Under the pieces are notes generated by a model. It was not told the origin of the DNA. It was given only the letters and a program-made list of their open reading frames with translations, and searched no databases. A stretch of DNA of 64,000 nucleotides from contig NZ_FXAM01000001.1 of assembly GCF_900155475.1 (NCBI RefSeq), positions 3,978,881 through 4,042,880 of the forward strand, given 5' to 3'. The translations under genes were made by a program, and so were the position numbers. Position 1 is the stretch's first letter, and each line of letters opens with the position of its first letter. This DNA is from Methylomagnum ishizawai (GTDB lineage Bacteria; Pseudomonadota; Gammaproteobacteria; Methylococcales; Methylococcaceae). Shown here piece after piece: positions 35,336 to 45,209 of the stretch.

Positions 35336-38300
35336 ATGTCGAAATTCTTCATCAACCGCCCCATCGTCGCCATCGTCATCGCCATCCTGATGGTCATGGT
35401 GGGGCTGGTCTCCATGGCGCAATTGCCCATCGCCCAGTTCCCCAACATCGCCCCGCCCGAAGTCCAGGTCCAGACCACCTATACCGGCGCGGACTCCCTG
35501 ACCGTCGAGCAGTCCGTGGCCACGCCCATCGAACAGCAAATGTCGGGGGTGGACAACATGAACTACATGTACTCCATCAACGCCAACAACGGCCAGACCA
35601 CCATCCGGGTCAACTTCGATGTGAAGACCGACCCCAACACCGACCAAATCCTGGCCCAGATGCGCGAGTCGCAGGCGGAATCGCAACTGCCCTCCGACGT
35701 GCGCAACTACGGCGTGACCGTGAAAAAGTCCACGGCCTCGCCCTTGATCATGTTCGCGCTATATTCGCCCAAGGGCACGTTCGATCAAATCTTCTTGGCG
35801 AACTACGCCTATATCAACATCAACGACCAGATGACCCGGGTGGCGGGGATCGCCAGCGTCACAGTGTTCGGCGCGGGGCAATACGCCATGCGGGTGTGGG
35901 TGAAGCCGGACCAATTGGCCAAGCTCAACATCACCATCCCCGAGATCATCAGCGCCATCCAGGCCCAGAACACGGTGAACCCGGCGGGCAAGATCGGCGG
36001 CGAACCGGTACCCAAGGGCCAGGAATTCACCTACGCCGTCCGCGCCCAGGGCCGTTTGGAGACCGAGGAACAATTCGGCAATATCGTGCTGCGGGCCGAC
36101 CCTTCCGGTTCCATCGTCCGCATCAAGGACGTGGGCCGCATCGAACTCGGTGCCCAGTCCTACGACATCGTGGGACGGCTCAACGGCAAACCGGCGGCCC
36201 TGGTCGCGCTCTACCAATTGCCCGGCTCCAATGCCATCGAGGCGGCGGAAGGGGCCAAGAAAACCATGGAGGAACTCAAGACCCGCTTCCCCGAGGATTT
36301 GGACTATGTCGTCGCGCTGGACACCACCTTGGCAGTGACGGCAGGCATCGATGAAATCATCGACACCTTGTTCGAGGCGCTGCTCCTAGTCATCGCGGTG
36401 GTGTTCCTGTTCCTGCAAGGCTGGCGACCCACCTTGATTCCGCTGCTGGCGGTGCCGGTTTCCTTGATCGGTACGTTCCTGCTGTTCCCGATGCTGGGCT
36501 TCTCGATCAACACCTTGTCGCTGTTCGGCCTGGTGCTGGCGATTGGCTTGGTGGTGGACGACCCCATCGTGGTGGTGGAAGCGGTTGAGCACCATATCGA
36601 AAAAGGCTTATCGCCCAAGGAAGCCACGCTCCGCACCATGCAGGAAGTGACCGGCCCCATCATCGGCACTTCGTTGGCCTTGATCGCGGTGTTCATGCCG
36701 ACGGTGTTCATCCCCGGCATCACGGGACAGCTCTACCAACAGTTCGCCGTGACCGTGGGCGTGTCGGTGATGATCTCCACCTTCAATTCGCTCTCCTTGA
36801 GCCCCGCGCTCGCGGCCTTGATCCTGAAGCCCAGGAAGCGCGGCACCGGGCCGGTGCAGAAGTTCTACGACGGCTTCAACAAGGCGTTCGGCAAGGCCAA
36901 CGACGGCTATGTGGGCTTTTGTTCGGTCTTGATCCGCAAGAGCGCCATGAGCCTGTTGTTCCTGGTGGGCATCGTGTTCCTGACCGGTAGCCTGGGCAAA
37001 CACCTGCACCCCGGCTTCCTGCCGGACGAGGACCAGGGCTATTTCTTCGCCACCATCCAGCTCCCCAACGTGGCCTCGCTGCAACGCACCGACGAGGTGA
37101 CCAAGAAGGTCGAGGATATCCTCGCCAAGACGCCGGGCGTCGAGTATTACTCCTCGGTCATCGGCTACAGCATGCTGAGCCAGGCCAACACCACCTACAA
37201 CACCTTTTTCTTCATCGCCCTCAAGCCTTGGGAAGAGCGCAAAGCCCCGGAGGAGCAATACCACGCCATCCGCGACCACATCAGCAAGGAGTTGCAGAAG
37301 CTGCCCGAAGCCGTCGGGCTGGCCTTTCCGCCGCCCGCCATCCCTGGCGTCGGCACCTCGGGCGGCCTGACCATGGTGTTGGAAGACCGCGCTGGCCGCG
37401 ATGTGGCCTTCCTGGAGGAGAACACCGAGAAATTCCTGGCCGCCGCCCGCAAGCGCCCGGAAATCGCCGGGGTCTTCACCACCGCCCTGTCCGCCGTGCC
37501 GCAGCGGTACGTGGACGTGGACCGCGACAAGGTGCTGAAGCAAGGCGTGAAGCTGTCGGATGTGTACCAAGCCCTGCAAGCCTATATGGGCTCGGGCTTC
37601 GTCAACTACTTCAACCGCTTCGGACGGCAATGGCAGGTCTACGTGCAAGCCGAGGGCGAATACCGCGACACCGCCGACCACCTGGGCCAGTTCTACGTCC
37701 GCAACGCCGACGGCGACACCGTGCCCCTGGCCGCCTTGACCAGCGTGCGCGAGGTGATCGGGCCGGAATTCACCATGCGCTACAACCTCTACCGCAGCGC
37801 CCAGATCATGGCGATCCCCAAGCCGGGCTATACCGGCAACCAGTTGATGCAGGTCATGGAGGAAGTGTTCGCCGAAACCATGCCCACCGAAATGGGCTAC
37901 GACTACATCGGCATGAGCTACCAGGTGAAGAAGGCCCAGGAAGGCGTGTCGACCAGCACGGTGTTCGGCTTCGCGATCTTCTGCGTGTTCCTGATCCTCG
38001 CGGCCCTGTACGAAAGCTGGAGCCTGCCGTTCAGCGTGTTGCTCGGGACGCCCATCGCGGTGTTCGGCGCGTTCGCGGGGCTGATGATCGGGCAGTACGA
38101 AATCAACGTCTACGCCCAGATCGGCCTCATCATGCTGATCGGTCTCGCCGCCAAAAACGCCATCCTCATCGTGGAATTCGCCAAGATGGGCGTGGAGGAA
38201 GGCAAATCGGCCTATGACGCCGCCATCGAAGCGGCCCGCTTACGGCTCCGGCCCATCCTGATGACGGCCTTGTCGTTCATCCTGGGTTGCGTGCCGCTCG

Positions 38301-38485
38301 CCACCGCCAGCGGGGCCGGCGCCCTATCGCGCAAAGTGATGGGCTACGCCGTGATCGGCGGCATGACCGCCGCGACCTGCATCGCCATCTTCCTGATCCC
38401 GGTGACTTTCTACGTGGTCGAGAAATTTTCCCATCGCAAGCAAGAAGCCACGCTGCCGCCGAAGGAGGGCGAGGAACATGCGTAA
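35336..38485 (+). CDS. RND efflux transporter, HAE1 (AcrB/MexB) type
   Basis: 1049 residues, the usual HAE1 length. It opens MSKFFINRPIVAIVIAILMV, the first helix. Two large periplasmic loops are seen, and GLVVDDPIVVVEAVEHH carries the paired Asp residues of the proton relay in helix 4. The C-terminal GLAAKNAILIVEFAK is also family-typical. It exports hydrophobic compounds with the adaptor and outer-membrane channel encoded next to it. No regulator gene is adjacent. Confidence 0.97.
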   Translation: MSKFFINRPIVAIVIAILMVMVGLVSMAQLPIAQFPNIAPPEVQVQTTYTGADSLTVEQSVATPIEQQMSGVDNMNYMYSINANNGQTTIRVNFDVKTDPNTDQILAQMRESQAESQLPSDVRNYGVTVKKSTASPLIMFALYSPKGTFDQIFLANYAYININDQMTRVAGIASVTVFGAGQYAMRVWVKPDQLAKLNITIPEIISAIQAQNTVNPAGKIGGEPVPKGQEFTYAVRAQGRLETEEQFGNIVLRADPSGSIVRIKDVGRIELGAQSYDIVGRLNGKPAALVALYQLPGSNAIEAAEGAKKTMEELKTRFPEDLDYVVALDTTLAVTAGIDEIIDTLFEALLLVIAVVFLFLQGWRPTLIPLLAVPVSLIGTFLLFPMLGFSINTLSLFGLVLAIGLVVDDPIVVVEAVEHHIEKGLSPKEATLRTMQEVTGPIIGTSLALIAVFMPTVFIPGITGQLYQQFAVTVGVSVMISTFNSLSLSPALAALILKPRKRGTGPVQKFYDGFNKAFGKANDGYVGFCSVLIRKSAMSLLFLVGIVFLTGSLGKHLHPGFLPDEDQGYFFATIQLPNVASLQRTDEVTKKVEDILAKTPGVEYYSSVIGYSMLSQANTTYNTFFFIALKPWEERKAPEEQYHAIRDHISKELQKLPEAVGLAFPPPAIPGVGTSGGLTMVLEDRAGRDVAFLEENTEKFLAAARKRPEIAGVFTTALSAVPQRYVDVDRDKVLKQGVKLSDVYQALQAYMGSGFVNYFNRFGRQWQVYVQAEGEYRDTADHLGQFYVRNADGDTVPLAALTSVREVIGPEFTMRYNLYRSAQIMAIPKPGYTGNQLMQVMEEVFAETMPTEMGYDYIGMSYQVKKAQEGVSTSTVFGFAIFCVFLILAALYESWSLPFSVLLGTPIAVFGAFAGLMIGQYEINVYAQIGLIMLIGLAAKNAILIVEFAKMGVEEGKSAYDAAIEAARLRLRPILMTALSFILGCVPLATASGAGALSRKVMGYAVIGGMTAATCIAIFLIPVTFYVVEKFSHRKQEATLPPKEGEEHA

Positions 38486-39920
38486 ACCCATCGTGATCGC
38501 GGTCGCCGCCGCCCTGGCCGGTTGCTGGCAGGTCGGCCCGGACTACGTCAAACCCAAAATCGACACGCCCAAGCAATGGCGTTTCGCCGACAAGGAAGCC
38601 CGCGATACCACCAACCTCAAATGGTGGGAACAACTGGGCGACCCGGAATTGAACCGCTTGGTCGATCAAGCCCTGCGCGGCAATCTCGACCTCAAGGTCG
38701 CCGTGGCCAACGTCGATCAATTCATGGGGCAATACGGCGCGACCCGCGCCAACCTGTTCCCGCAGATTTCGGGCTTCGGCGATTATCTCCGGCGCAAGAG
38801 CAGCACCCAGAGCCTGAGCCTGCCAAAAGGCATCGATCTGAGCGGCAAGGATGTCGATTACGCCCGACTGGGCGGGCAGTTGAGTTGGGAAATCGATGTC
38901 TGGGGCGCTTTGCGCCGCGCCAACGAGGCGGCGTTCGCCCAGATGCTGGCCCAGGAAGGCGTGAAACGGGGAGTGTTGCTGACGCTCGCCAGCCAGGTTG
39001 CCCAGACCTATATCCAACTCCGCACCCTGGATAAGAACCTGGATATCACCCGCTTCGTGGTGAAAACCCTGGAAGAGCAATTGCAGATCGAAAACGCCCG
39101 GTTCAAGGAAGGCTATGGTTCCGAGTTGGAAGTACGGCAGGTGGAATCGGAATACCAGCGCAGGCTGGCCCTGATTCCCGCCGCCGAGGAGAACATCGCC
39201 CAGACCGAACACGCGCTCAAGCTGCTGCTGGGCCAAAACCCCGGCGCGATCCGCCGCGGCAAAAGCCTGGACGACCTCAAGCTCCCGGCGGTCCCGGCGG
39301 GATTGCCCGCCGATGTGCTGGTGCGCCGTCCCGATATCCAACAGGCGGAACAGCAACTCATCGCCGCCAACGCCCAGATCGGTGTGGCGCGGGGTTTGTA
39401 TTTCCCGAAAATCTCCATCACCAGCGATGTGGGCCAACTCAGCACCCAGGCCGCGACGATGTTCACGCCGGGCGCGAATTTCTGGAGCGTGGGAACCAGC
39501 ATGCTGGGTCCGATTTTCACCGCCGGTAAGATCGCCGGGCAGGTGCAGGCCGCCGAAGCCACGCAGCGGGCGGCACTGGCGAATTACCAGCAGTCGATCC
39601 TCACGGCCTTCCGGGAGTTCGAAGACGCCCTGGTCGCTTCCCAAAAGACCCAGGAACAACGCGACAAGCAAGGGGCGCGGGTCACGGCGGTGGGCGATTA
39701 TTACCGGCTGTCGAAGTTGCGCTACGACGAGGGTTTGGTCGATTACATCACCGTCCTCGACTCCTTGCGGCAGTTGTACGAGGCCCAGATCGACCTGCTG
39801 TCGGCGCAGAGTTCGACCTTCACCGCCTCGATCCAGCTCTACCGGGCGATGGGCGGCGGCTGGGTGGTGGCGGAGGCGGAGAAACTGCCCAAGCCGCAGG
39901 AGCCTTCGGTGTTTCCGTAG
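38478..39920 (+). CDS. Outer-membrane efflux lipoprotein, NodT/OprM family
   Basis: 480 residues. A short signal with lipobox (AAALAGCWQVGPDY) is followed by the OprM-type opening VGPDYVKP. Helical repeats include VRRPDIQQAEQQLIAANAQI, the hallmark of the family, and YDEGLVDYITVLDSLRQL. The start overlaps the RND gene by eight bases, so adaptor, pump and channel form one operon. Confidence 0.95.
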   Translation: MRKPIVIAVAAALAGCWQVGPDYVKPKIDTPKQWRFADKEARDTTNLKWWEQLGDPELNRLVDQALRGNLDLKVAVANVDQFMGQYGATRANLFPQISGFGDYLRRKSSTQSLSLPKGIDLSGKDVDYARLGGQLSWEIDVWGALRRANEAAFAQMLAQEGVKRGVLLTLASQVAQTYIQLRTLDKNLDITRFVVKTLEEQLQIENARFKEGYGSELEVRQVESEYQRRLALIPAAEENIAQTEHALKLLLGQNPGAIRRGKSLDDLKLPAVPAGLPADVLVRRPDIQQAEQQLIAANAQIGVARGLYFPKISITSDVGQLSTQAATMFTPGANFWSVGTSMLGPIFTAGKIAGQVQAAEATQRAALANYQQSILTAFREFEDALVASQKTQEQRDKQGARVTAVGDYYRLSKLRYDEGLVDYITVLDSLRQLYEAQIDLLSAQSSTFTASIQLYRAMGGGWVVAEAEKLPKPQEPSVFP

Positions 39921-39940
39921 CCGGGTCGGCTGGAAATGGC

Positions 39941-39968
39941 AAGCGCATCGGTTTCGGACGGTGCGCTT
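39941..39968. repeat. Hairpin after the efflux operon
   Basis: AAGCGCATCG (39941-39950) and CGGTGCGCTT (39959-39968) pair over ten bases with one G-U pair and an eight-base loop, 20 bases after the outer-membrane channel gene. No T run follows, so it may be a terminator-like or stabilising hairpin. Confidence 0.5.
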
Positions 39969-40036
39969 CGCTGTGTTCGGCAACCCCACCAAGCCAAAGT
40001 AATCTCATATCGGCCCCAAACCCAGAGGCTCGTTGC

Positions 40037-41122
40037 ATGATCACCCCCGCCCCCACCCCCGGCCACGGCATCCTGATCGAGCGCGCACTGATCCTGCTGC
40101 TCATCGGCGCTTTGGGCTATGCCTGCGTCGAGATCATCCTGCCCTTCCTGGTGCCCTTCATCTGGGCCTTGATCCTGGCGGTTTCGACCTGGCCCTACTA
40201 CCTCAAGGTCGCGGACTGGCTGGGCGGCCGCCGCGGCCTCGCGGCGGTGGCGCTGACCCTGGGGATGCTGTTGTTGTTCGTGATGCCCGCCTTCGACGCC
40301 TTCGATTCCGTCACCCACTACCTGCCCTACCTGAGCAAGACGGTCGCCCAGTTGTCCGCGCTCGACCCCAACCAACCGCCGGATTGGGTGGCCCAATTGC
40401 CCCTGGTCGGCACCAAGCTGGACGAAACCCTACGGACGGGCAAGCTGAACTCGTTCCTCTCGCCCGAGAAGGTCAGGCCGATCCTGACCGCGGGCGCGGG
40501 CTGGCTACTGCAACAAGGCGCGGGCTTGGCCCTGGCCGCGCTGCATATCGTCCTGGCCGTGATCCTGGCCGGGCTGCTCTATGCCAATGGCGAAACCGCC
40601 AGCGCGACGGCGGAACGGGTCGCCCTGCGCATCGGCGGACCCAGCGGCATCCAAGCTTTGCGCGTGGCCGGGCTGACCGTGCGCGGGGTCTCGCTGGGCG
40701 TGATCGGGACGGCCTTGCTCCAGGCCGTGCTGTCCGGGGTGGGTTTCGCCCTGGCCGGAGTGCCGGGCGCGGGCATCCTGGGACTGCTGTGCTTCCTCGC
40801 CGCCACCTTGCAAATCGGCACCGGCATCATCTGGATTCCGACGGCGATCTGGCTGGCCCATCAAGACAGCGAAGGCTGGGCCGCGTTCACCGTGGCCTGG
40901 GGCATCTTCATCAACGTCATCGACAACTTCATCAAGCCCTATCTGATCGGCAAAACCAGCCCCTTGCCCTTCCTGTTGATCCTGGTGGGCGTGATCGGCG
41001 GCTTGTTGGCCTGGGGCTTCGTCGGGATTTTCCTGGGGACCACCTTGCTGGCCGTGGCCTACACCGTGTTCCTGGCTTGGCTGGAACCGCCCGGATCAGG
41101 CAACGCGGTATCCTCCAGATGA
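40037..41122 (+). CDS. AI-2E family (PerM-like) membrane permease
   Basis: 361 residues with about seven helices. ILPFLVPFIWALILAVSTWP near the N terminus and NFIKPYLIGKTSPLPFLLIL near the C terminus are signatures of the AI-2E/PerM family. The transported solute is unknown; the family includes TqsA and sodium/proton antiporters. It stands alone after the efflux operon. Confidence 0.88.
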   Translation: MITPAPTPGHGILIERALILLLIGALGYACVEIILPFLVPFIWALILAVSTWPYYLKVADWLGGRRGLAAVALTLGMLLLFVMPAFDAFDSVTHYLPYLSKTVAQLSALDPNQPPDWVAQLPLVGTKLDETLRTGKLNSFLSPEKVRPILTAGAGWLLQQGAGLALAALHIVLAVILAGLLYANGETASATAERVALRIGGPSGIQALRVAGLTVRGVSLGVIGTALLQAVLSGVGFALAGVPGAGILGLLCFLAATLQIGTGIIWIPTAIWLAHQDSEGWAAFTVAWGIFINVIDNFIKPYLIGKTSPLPFLLILVGVIGGLLAWGFVGIFLGTTLLAVAYTVFLAWLEPPGSGNAVSSR

Positions 41123-41231
41123 GGCCGTCTGGGCGGGGAATATCGCCGTTGCCGCCCCGTCTAAAAACTTGCCGACGTGCCCAAGCGGCCCGTCGGCGAC
41201 GCAGACCCTGCCCTTTCAAAGGAGATCACCC

Positions 41232-41471
41232 ATGAAACCAGGCGATATTGTGAATGCCACGTTCAACGGCTGCCATTGCTTTGTCAAGCTCGTCGATAGC
41301 GGCGAAAAGTACGGGGCGACTTTTTTCGACGTGGAATTGCTGTCCGCGTGCGAGATGGACACCGGCACCCTCCCCAAAGGCACCAAAACCTGGGTCTGGC
41401 CCGAAATGCTGACCCCGGTCGGCCAAGGCGTCATCGCCCTGCGGCCCCGCAAGGAAATCCACCCCACCTGA
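41232..41471 (+). CDS. Hypothetical protein, 79 aa
   Basis: 79 residues from MKPGDIVNATFNGCHCFVKL. A strong ribosome binding site (AAAGGAGA) lies seven bases before the ATG, which supports a real gene. It is soluble, beta-rich in appearance, with three Cys residues (CHC and ACEM) and a PKGTKTWVWPEML segment. I do not recognise it. It lies about 100 bases before batB/C on the same strand. Confidence 0.65.
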   Translation: MKPGDIVNATFNGCHCFVKLVDSGEKYGATFFDVELLSACEMDTGTLPKGTKTWVWPEMLTPVGQGVIALRPRKEIHPT

Positions 41472-41574
41472 ACCTCCTCCAGCGGGCAGGACGCCCGCCC
41501 CGCGCTTTCCGGGCTTGAACACCCCGCGTCCACACGCCAAGATAGCGGGCCATGATTCCAAGCCCGTTCCCGCG

Positions 41575-43446
41575 ATGACCGATTTCCATTTTCTGAGACC
41601 CGGCTGGCTGCTCGCGCTGCCCGTCCTGGCCGCTTTGCTCTGGACGCTGCGGCGGCGGCAGCGGGGTGGCGAAGACTGGCGGGCCTACTGCGATCCCGCC
41701 CTGTTGCCCCATATCCTGATCGGAACCCCCGGCAAGCAAGGTCGGCACCGGCTGTGGCTGACCACCCTGGCCGGGTTCCTGGCCGTGCTGGCCCTGGCCG
41801 GTCCCGTGTGGGAACGCCTGCCCGCGCCGGTATTCCGCAACCTCTCCGCCCTAGTGTTGGTGCTGGACCTCACCCCAGCCATGAACGCCGCCGACCTCAA
41901 GCCCAGCCGCTTGGAACGCGCCCGCTTCAAGATCGAGGACATCCTCCGCGCCCGCAAAGACGGCCAGACCGCCTTGGTGGTCTATGCCGGGGATGCCTTC
42001 GCCGTCACCCCCATCACCGACGATTCGGCCACCATCGCCGCCCAACTCTCCGCCTTGAGTCCCAGACTCATGCCCGGCCAGGGCGAGCGCATCGATGCGG
42101 GGCTGCGCACGGCGGAGCGCCTGCTGAAACAGGCCGGTCTCAAATCCGGGGACGTGCTGCTCATCACCAGCGGCGAAGGCGCGGCGGAAGCCGGGCAAAC
42201 CGCATCCGCGCTGCGTGCCGAAGGCTACCGGGTTTCGGTGCTGGGTGTCGGCACCCCGGACGGCGCCCCCATTCCCCTGCCCGAAGGCGGCTTCCTCAAG
42301 GACGCGGCGGGCAATATCCAAGTGCCGCGGCTCGACGCCGCCGCCCTGGCCGGTTTGGCGGAAGCCGGGGGCGGGCTGTCCCGCGCCTTGCGGCCCGATT
42401 CCGCCGACCTCGACGCTTTGCTCGGCTTTTTCGACCACCGCGCCCAATCCGGCGAACCCACCGGCGAGCAGGTCCATATCGACCAATGGCGCGAAGACGG
42501 GGTGTTCCTATTGCCGGTCCTGTTGCCGTTGGCGGCGCTGGCCTTCCGACGCGGCTGGCTGGGAATCTGGCTGCTCTTGGCCCTCGCGCCGGTCCCGGAT
42601 TCCGCGCAAGCCCTGGAATGGCAAGACCTTTGGCTCACCCCCGACCAGCGGGCGCAAAAGGAACTCCAGGCGGGCCAATACGACCAAGCCGTCCAGCATT
42701 TCCAAAACCCCGAATGGAAAGCCGCCGCCGAATACAAAGCCGGCCAATATCCGCAAGCCGCCCAGGCGTTGGAAAAACTCCCCGCCGCCGACAGCCAATA
42801 CAACCGCGGCAACGCCCTGGCCCAGCAAGGCCAATATCCCGCCGCGATCCAGGCCTATGAACAAGCCTTGAAACTCGACCCCAACAACCAGGACGCCGTC
42901 TATAACAAGCAATTGGTCGAGGAAGCCCTGCGCAAACAACAGCAACAAGACAAGCAGGACAAGCAGGACAAGCAGGACAAGCAGGACAAGCAGGACAAAA
43001 AAGATCAAAAGGAAAAAGACCCGTCAGGGCAAGGCGGGGAATCCCCCAAAGATCAGGACCAGCAACCCGGCCAAGAAGGGAAGGAACAAAACCCGGAGCA
43101 AAGCCAGGAGGCGGATGGCAAGCCCGAAGAATCCGGCCAAAAACCCGAAGACCGGCCCCAAGCCGACGGCAAGGATCAAGCGCCGAGCAAAGGCGACAAA
43201 CCGGACCCGGCCCGGCCCGGACCCCAGGAACCCCAAGCCGCCCCACCGGAGCAGCAGGAACGCCCCGGCGACGCCGACCCCAAGGCACAGCCCGCCGAAT
43301 CCCCGGCCAAGGGCGAAATCCAGCAAGCCGAGGAACAATGGCTCCGGCGCATCCCGGACGATCCCGGCGGCTTGCTCAAACGCAAGTTCTATTACCAATA
43401 CCGGCAACGCCAACAACAGCAGAATCTGGAGCGGGAACCATGGTGA
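41575..43446 (+). CDS. BatB/BatC-type von Willebrand A and TPR membrane protein
   Basis: 623 residues. Two N-terminal helices (about 10-24 and 61-77) are followed by a VWA domain (about 90-285) and a further helix (about 305-340). TPR units follow, including AIQAYEQALKLDPNNQDAVY, then a long hydrophilic tail rich in Lys, Gln, Asp, Pro and Glu. The MIDAS site reads Asp98-Leu-Thr-Pro-Ala-Met, so the third position of DxSxS is Ala. Bat proteins are linked to aerotolerance and to MoxR AAA ATPases, but no moxR, DUF58 or batA gene lies upstream here. BatD follows with a seven-base overlap. Confidence 0.9.
   Translation: MTDFHFLRPGWLLALPVLAALLWTLRRRQRGGEDWRAYCDPALLPHILIGTPGKQGRHRLWLTTLAGFLAVLALAGPVWERLPAPVFRNLSALVLVLDLTPAMNAADLKPSRLERARFKIEDILRARKDGQTALVVYAGDAFAVTPITDDSATIAAQLSALSPRLMPGQGERIDAGLRTAERLLKQAGLKSGDVLLITSGEGAAEAGQTASALRAEGYRVSVLGVGTPDGAPIPLPEGGFLKDAAGNIQVPRLDAAALAGLAEAGGGLSRALRPDSADLDALLGFFDHRAQSGEPTGEQVHIDQWREDGVFLLPVLLPLAALAFRRGWLGIWLLLALAPVPDSAQALEWQDLWLTPDQRAQKELQAGQYDQAVQHFQNPEWKAAAEYKAGQYPQAAQALEKLPAADSQYNRGNALAQQGQYPAAIQAYEQALKLDPNNQDAVYNKQLVEEALRKQQQQDKQDKQDKQDKQDKQDKKDQKEKDPSGQGGESPKDQDQQPGQEGKEQNPEQSQEADGKPEESGQKPEDRPQADGKDQAPSKGDKPDPARPGPQEPQAAPPEQQERPGDADPKAQPAESPAKGEIQQAEEQWLRRIPDDPGGLLKRKFYYQYRQRQQQQNLEREPW
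42949..42993 (+). repeat. Tandem 9-bp repeat inside batB/C
   Basis: Five perfect copies of GACAAGCAG (Asp-Lys-Gln) lie in the low-complexity tail region, with a partial sixth copy after them. Slippage could change the copy number without breaking the frame. Confidence 0.9.
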
Positions 43447-45209
43447 ATCCAATGGCTAAGGGCAAACGCGCCACGGTGCGGCGCTGGTTATGGCTGGGCC
43501 TGCTATTGGCCCTATACGCGGGACTCGGCCTAGCCGCCCGGATCGAGGTCAGCCTAGACCGCAATCCAGTCCCGCTGGGGGAATCCTTCACCCTGATTTT
43601 TTCCGCCGACGCCTCTCCCGACGACGACCCCGATTTCAGCACCCTGGAACAAGACTTCGAGGTGCTGGGCCAATCGCAGAGCAACCAATATTCCCTGAAC
43701 AACGGCCACGCCAGCCACCGCATCGAATGGCAGGTCAGCGTGATGGCGAAACACGCGGGCAACTTGGCGATCCCGCCCATCGCCTTCGGCAAAGACCGCT
43801 CCGAACCCTTCTCGGTCACCGTCGTGCCCGGCCCGGCCAAGCGCCGGAACAACGGCGACGGGGAAGTCTTCATGGAAGTCGAGGCCGAACCGAAAAATCC
43901 CTACGTGCAAGCCCAGGTCATCTATAGCGTGCGGGTCTTGAGCCGGATCGCCTTCGGCGATGCCCGTCTCAGCACCCCCGAAGCGGCGGACACCTTGGTC
44001 GAGCGCCTGGGTGACGGGCAAAACCCCAGCAGCATCGTCATCCGCAACGGCGTCCAATACAAAATGACGGAAATCCGCTACGCCCTGTTCCCGCAAAAAA
44101 GCGGCCCCTTGCGGATCGAACCCATGCAGTTGGAAATGCAAGTGGCGGGCGGGGCACGGTCCCTGTTCAATGCCTTCCTCAACCCACAGACCCGGACCCA
44201 ACGTATCGTTTCGGAAGCGCTCACCCTCGAAGTCCGCCCGGTACCCGCGGAATTCAAAGGCAAGCATTGGCTACCCGCCAGGTATTTGGAACTGGAAGAT
44301 TCATGGGCCAAAAACCCCCCCAAAACCACGGCGGGAGACCCCTTGACCCGTACCCTCACGCTCAAGGCGCAAGGTGCGACAGTCGGGCTCCTACCCGAGA
44401 TCAATACTACCGCTACCGCTTTGCCGGATGCGATCAAACAGTATCCCGACCAACCCATCCAGAACGAGGAGAAACCCACTTCCGGCCTGATCGGTATGCG
44501 CCAAGAAAAAACCGCGATGATGGCTACCAACCCCGGCACCTATACTATCCCTGCCTTGGAAATCCCCTGGTGGAATACTTTGGCGAACCGGATGGAAACC
44601 GCCCGGATACCGGAACGAACCTTGACGGTACAAGCTACGGCGGCAACACGGCAAATCCCGGAAACACCCACCCTAATAGCTGAGGCATCCAAGCCACCCA
44701 AGACTACAGAAACCCCAAACGCGGCCCTACCCACCACGGTTTCCCAAACAAACGGGCCATGGTTTTGGCTGGTATTGCTGTTTGGTTTTGGCTGGATAAG
44801 TACGGGCCTAGCGTGGTACTTGAGCAAGCGTTCCAACCATAAATCATCCATACCGGTCAATTCAGATAGTGAAACTTCAGTCCACAAGCTTGTTCTAGCA
44901 ATAGAGCATGCTTGCAAAGCTAGCGATGCAGTAGCGGCGCGCAAAGCGCTCTCGAATTGGGTCAATAACCAGCGTTTTCGCTCAGAAGCACAACCCTACG
45001 GAAGCCGTTTAGCCAAGGAGATCAAATTATTAGATCAATGCCTTTATGGCCGTAGGCAATCGGCATGGGAAGGGCAAGGACTATGGCAAAGCTTCCGCGA
45101 CCACATCGAAAACATGGCAAGGGGTACCCCGAGCAAACCAGCGTTGGAATCGCTATACCTTAGCTCAAATAGTCCATCAAATATCCAATGCAAAGAGCCT
45201 AGGTATTGA
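43440..45209 (+). CDS. BatD-family protein
   Basis: 589 residues. A signal peptide or first helix (RWLWLGLLLALYAGLGLA) is followed by beta-rich domains beginning RIEVSLDRNPVPLGESFTLI with LEQDFEVLGQSQSNQYSLNN, as in BatD. A second helix (FWLVLLFGFGWISTGLAWYL) lies near residue 447 and a cytoplasmic tail of about 120 residues follows. The start overlaps the batB/C stop. The first half is about 65% GC; the last 700 bases fall to about 42% GC by hand counts of single lines. The frame stays intact. Confidence 0.85.
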   Translation: MVNPMAKGKRATVRRWLWLGLLLALYAGLGLAARIEVSLDRNPVPLGESFTLIFSADASPDDDPDFSTLEQDFEVLGQSQSNQYSLNNGHASHRIEWQVSVMAKHAGNLAIPPIAFGKDRSEPFSVTVVPGPAKRRNNGDGEVFMEVEAEPKNPYVQAQVIYSVRVLSRIAFGDARLSTPEAADTLVERLGDGQNPSSIVIRNGVQYKMTEIRYALFPQKSGPLRIEPMQLEMQVAGGARSLFNAFLNPQTRTQRIVSEALTLEVRPVPAEFKGKHWLPARYLELEDSWAKNPPKTTAGDPLTRTLTLKAQGATVGLLPEINTTATALPDAIKQYPDQPIQNEEKPTSGLIGMRQEKTAMMATNPGTYTIPALEIPWWNTLANRMETARIPERTLTVQATAATRQIPETPTLIAEASKPPKTTETPNAALPTTVSQTNGPWFWLVLLFGFGWISTGLAWYLSKRSNHKSSIPVNSDSETSVHKLVLAIEHACKASDAVAARKALSNWVNNQRFRSEAQPYGSRLAKEIKLLDQCLYGRRQSAWEGQGLWQSFRDHIENMARGTPSKPALESLYLSSNSPSNIQCKEPRY

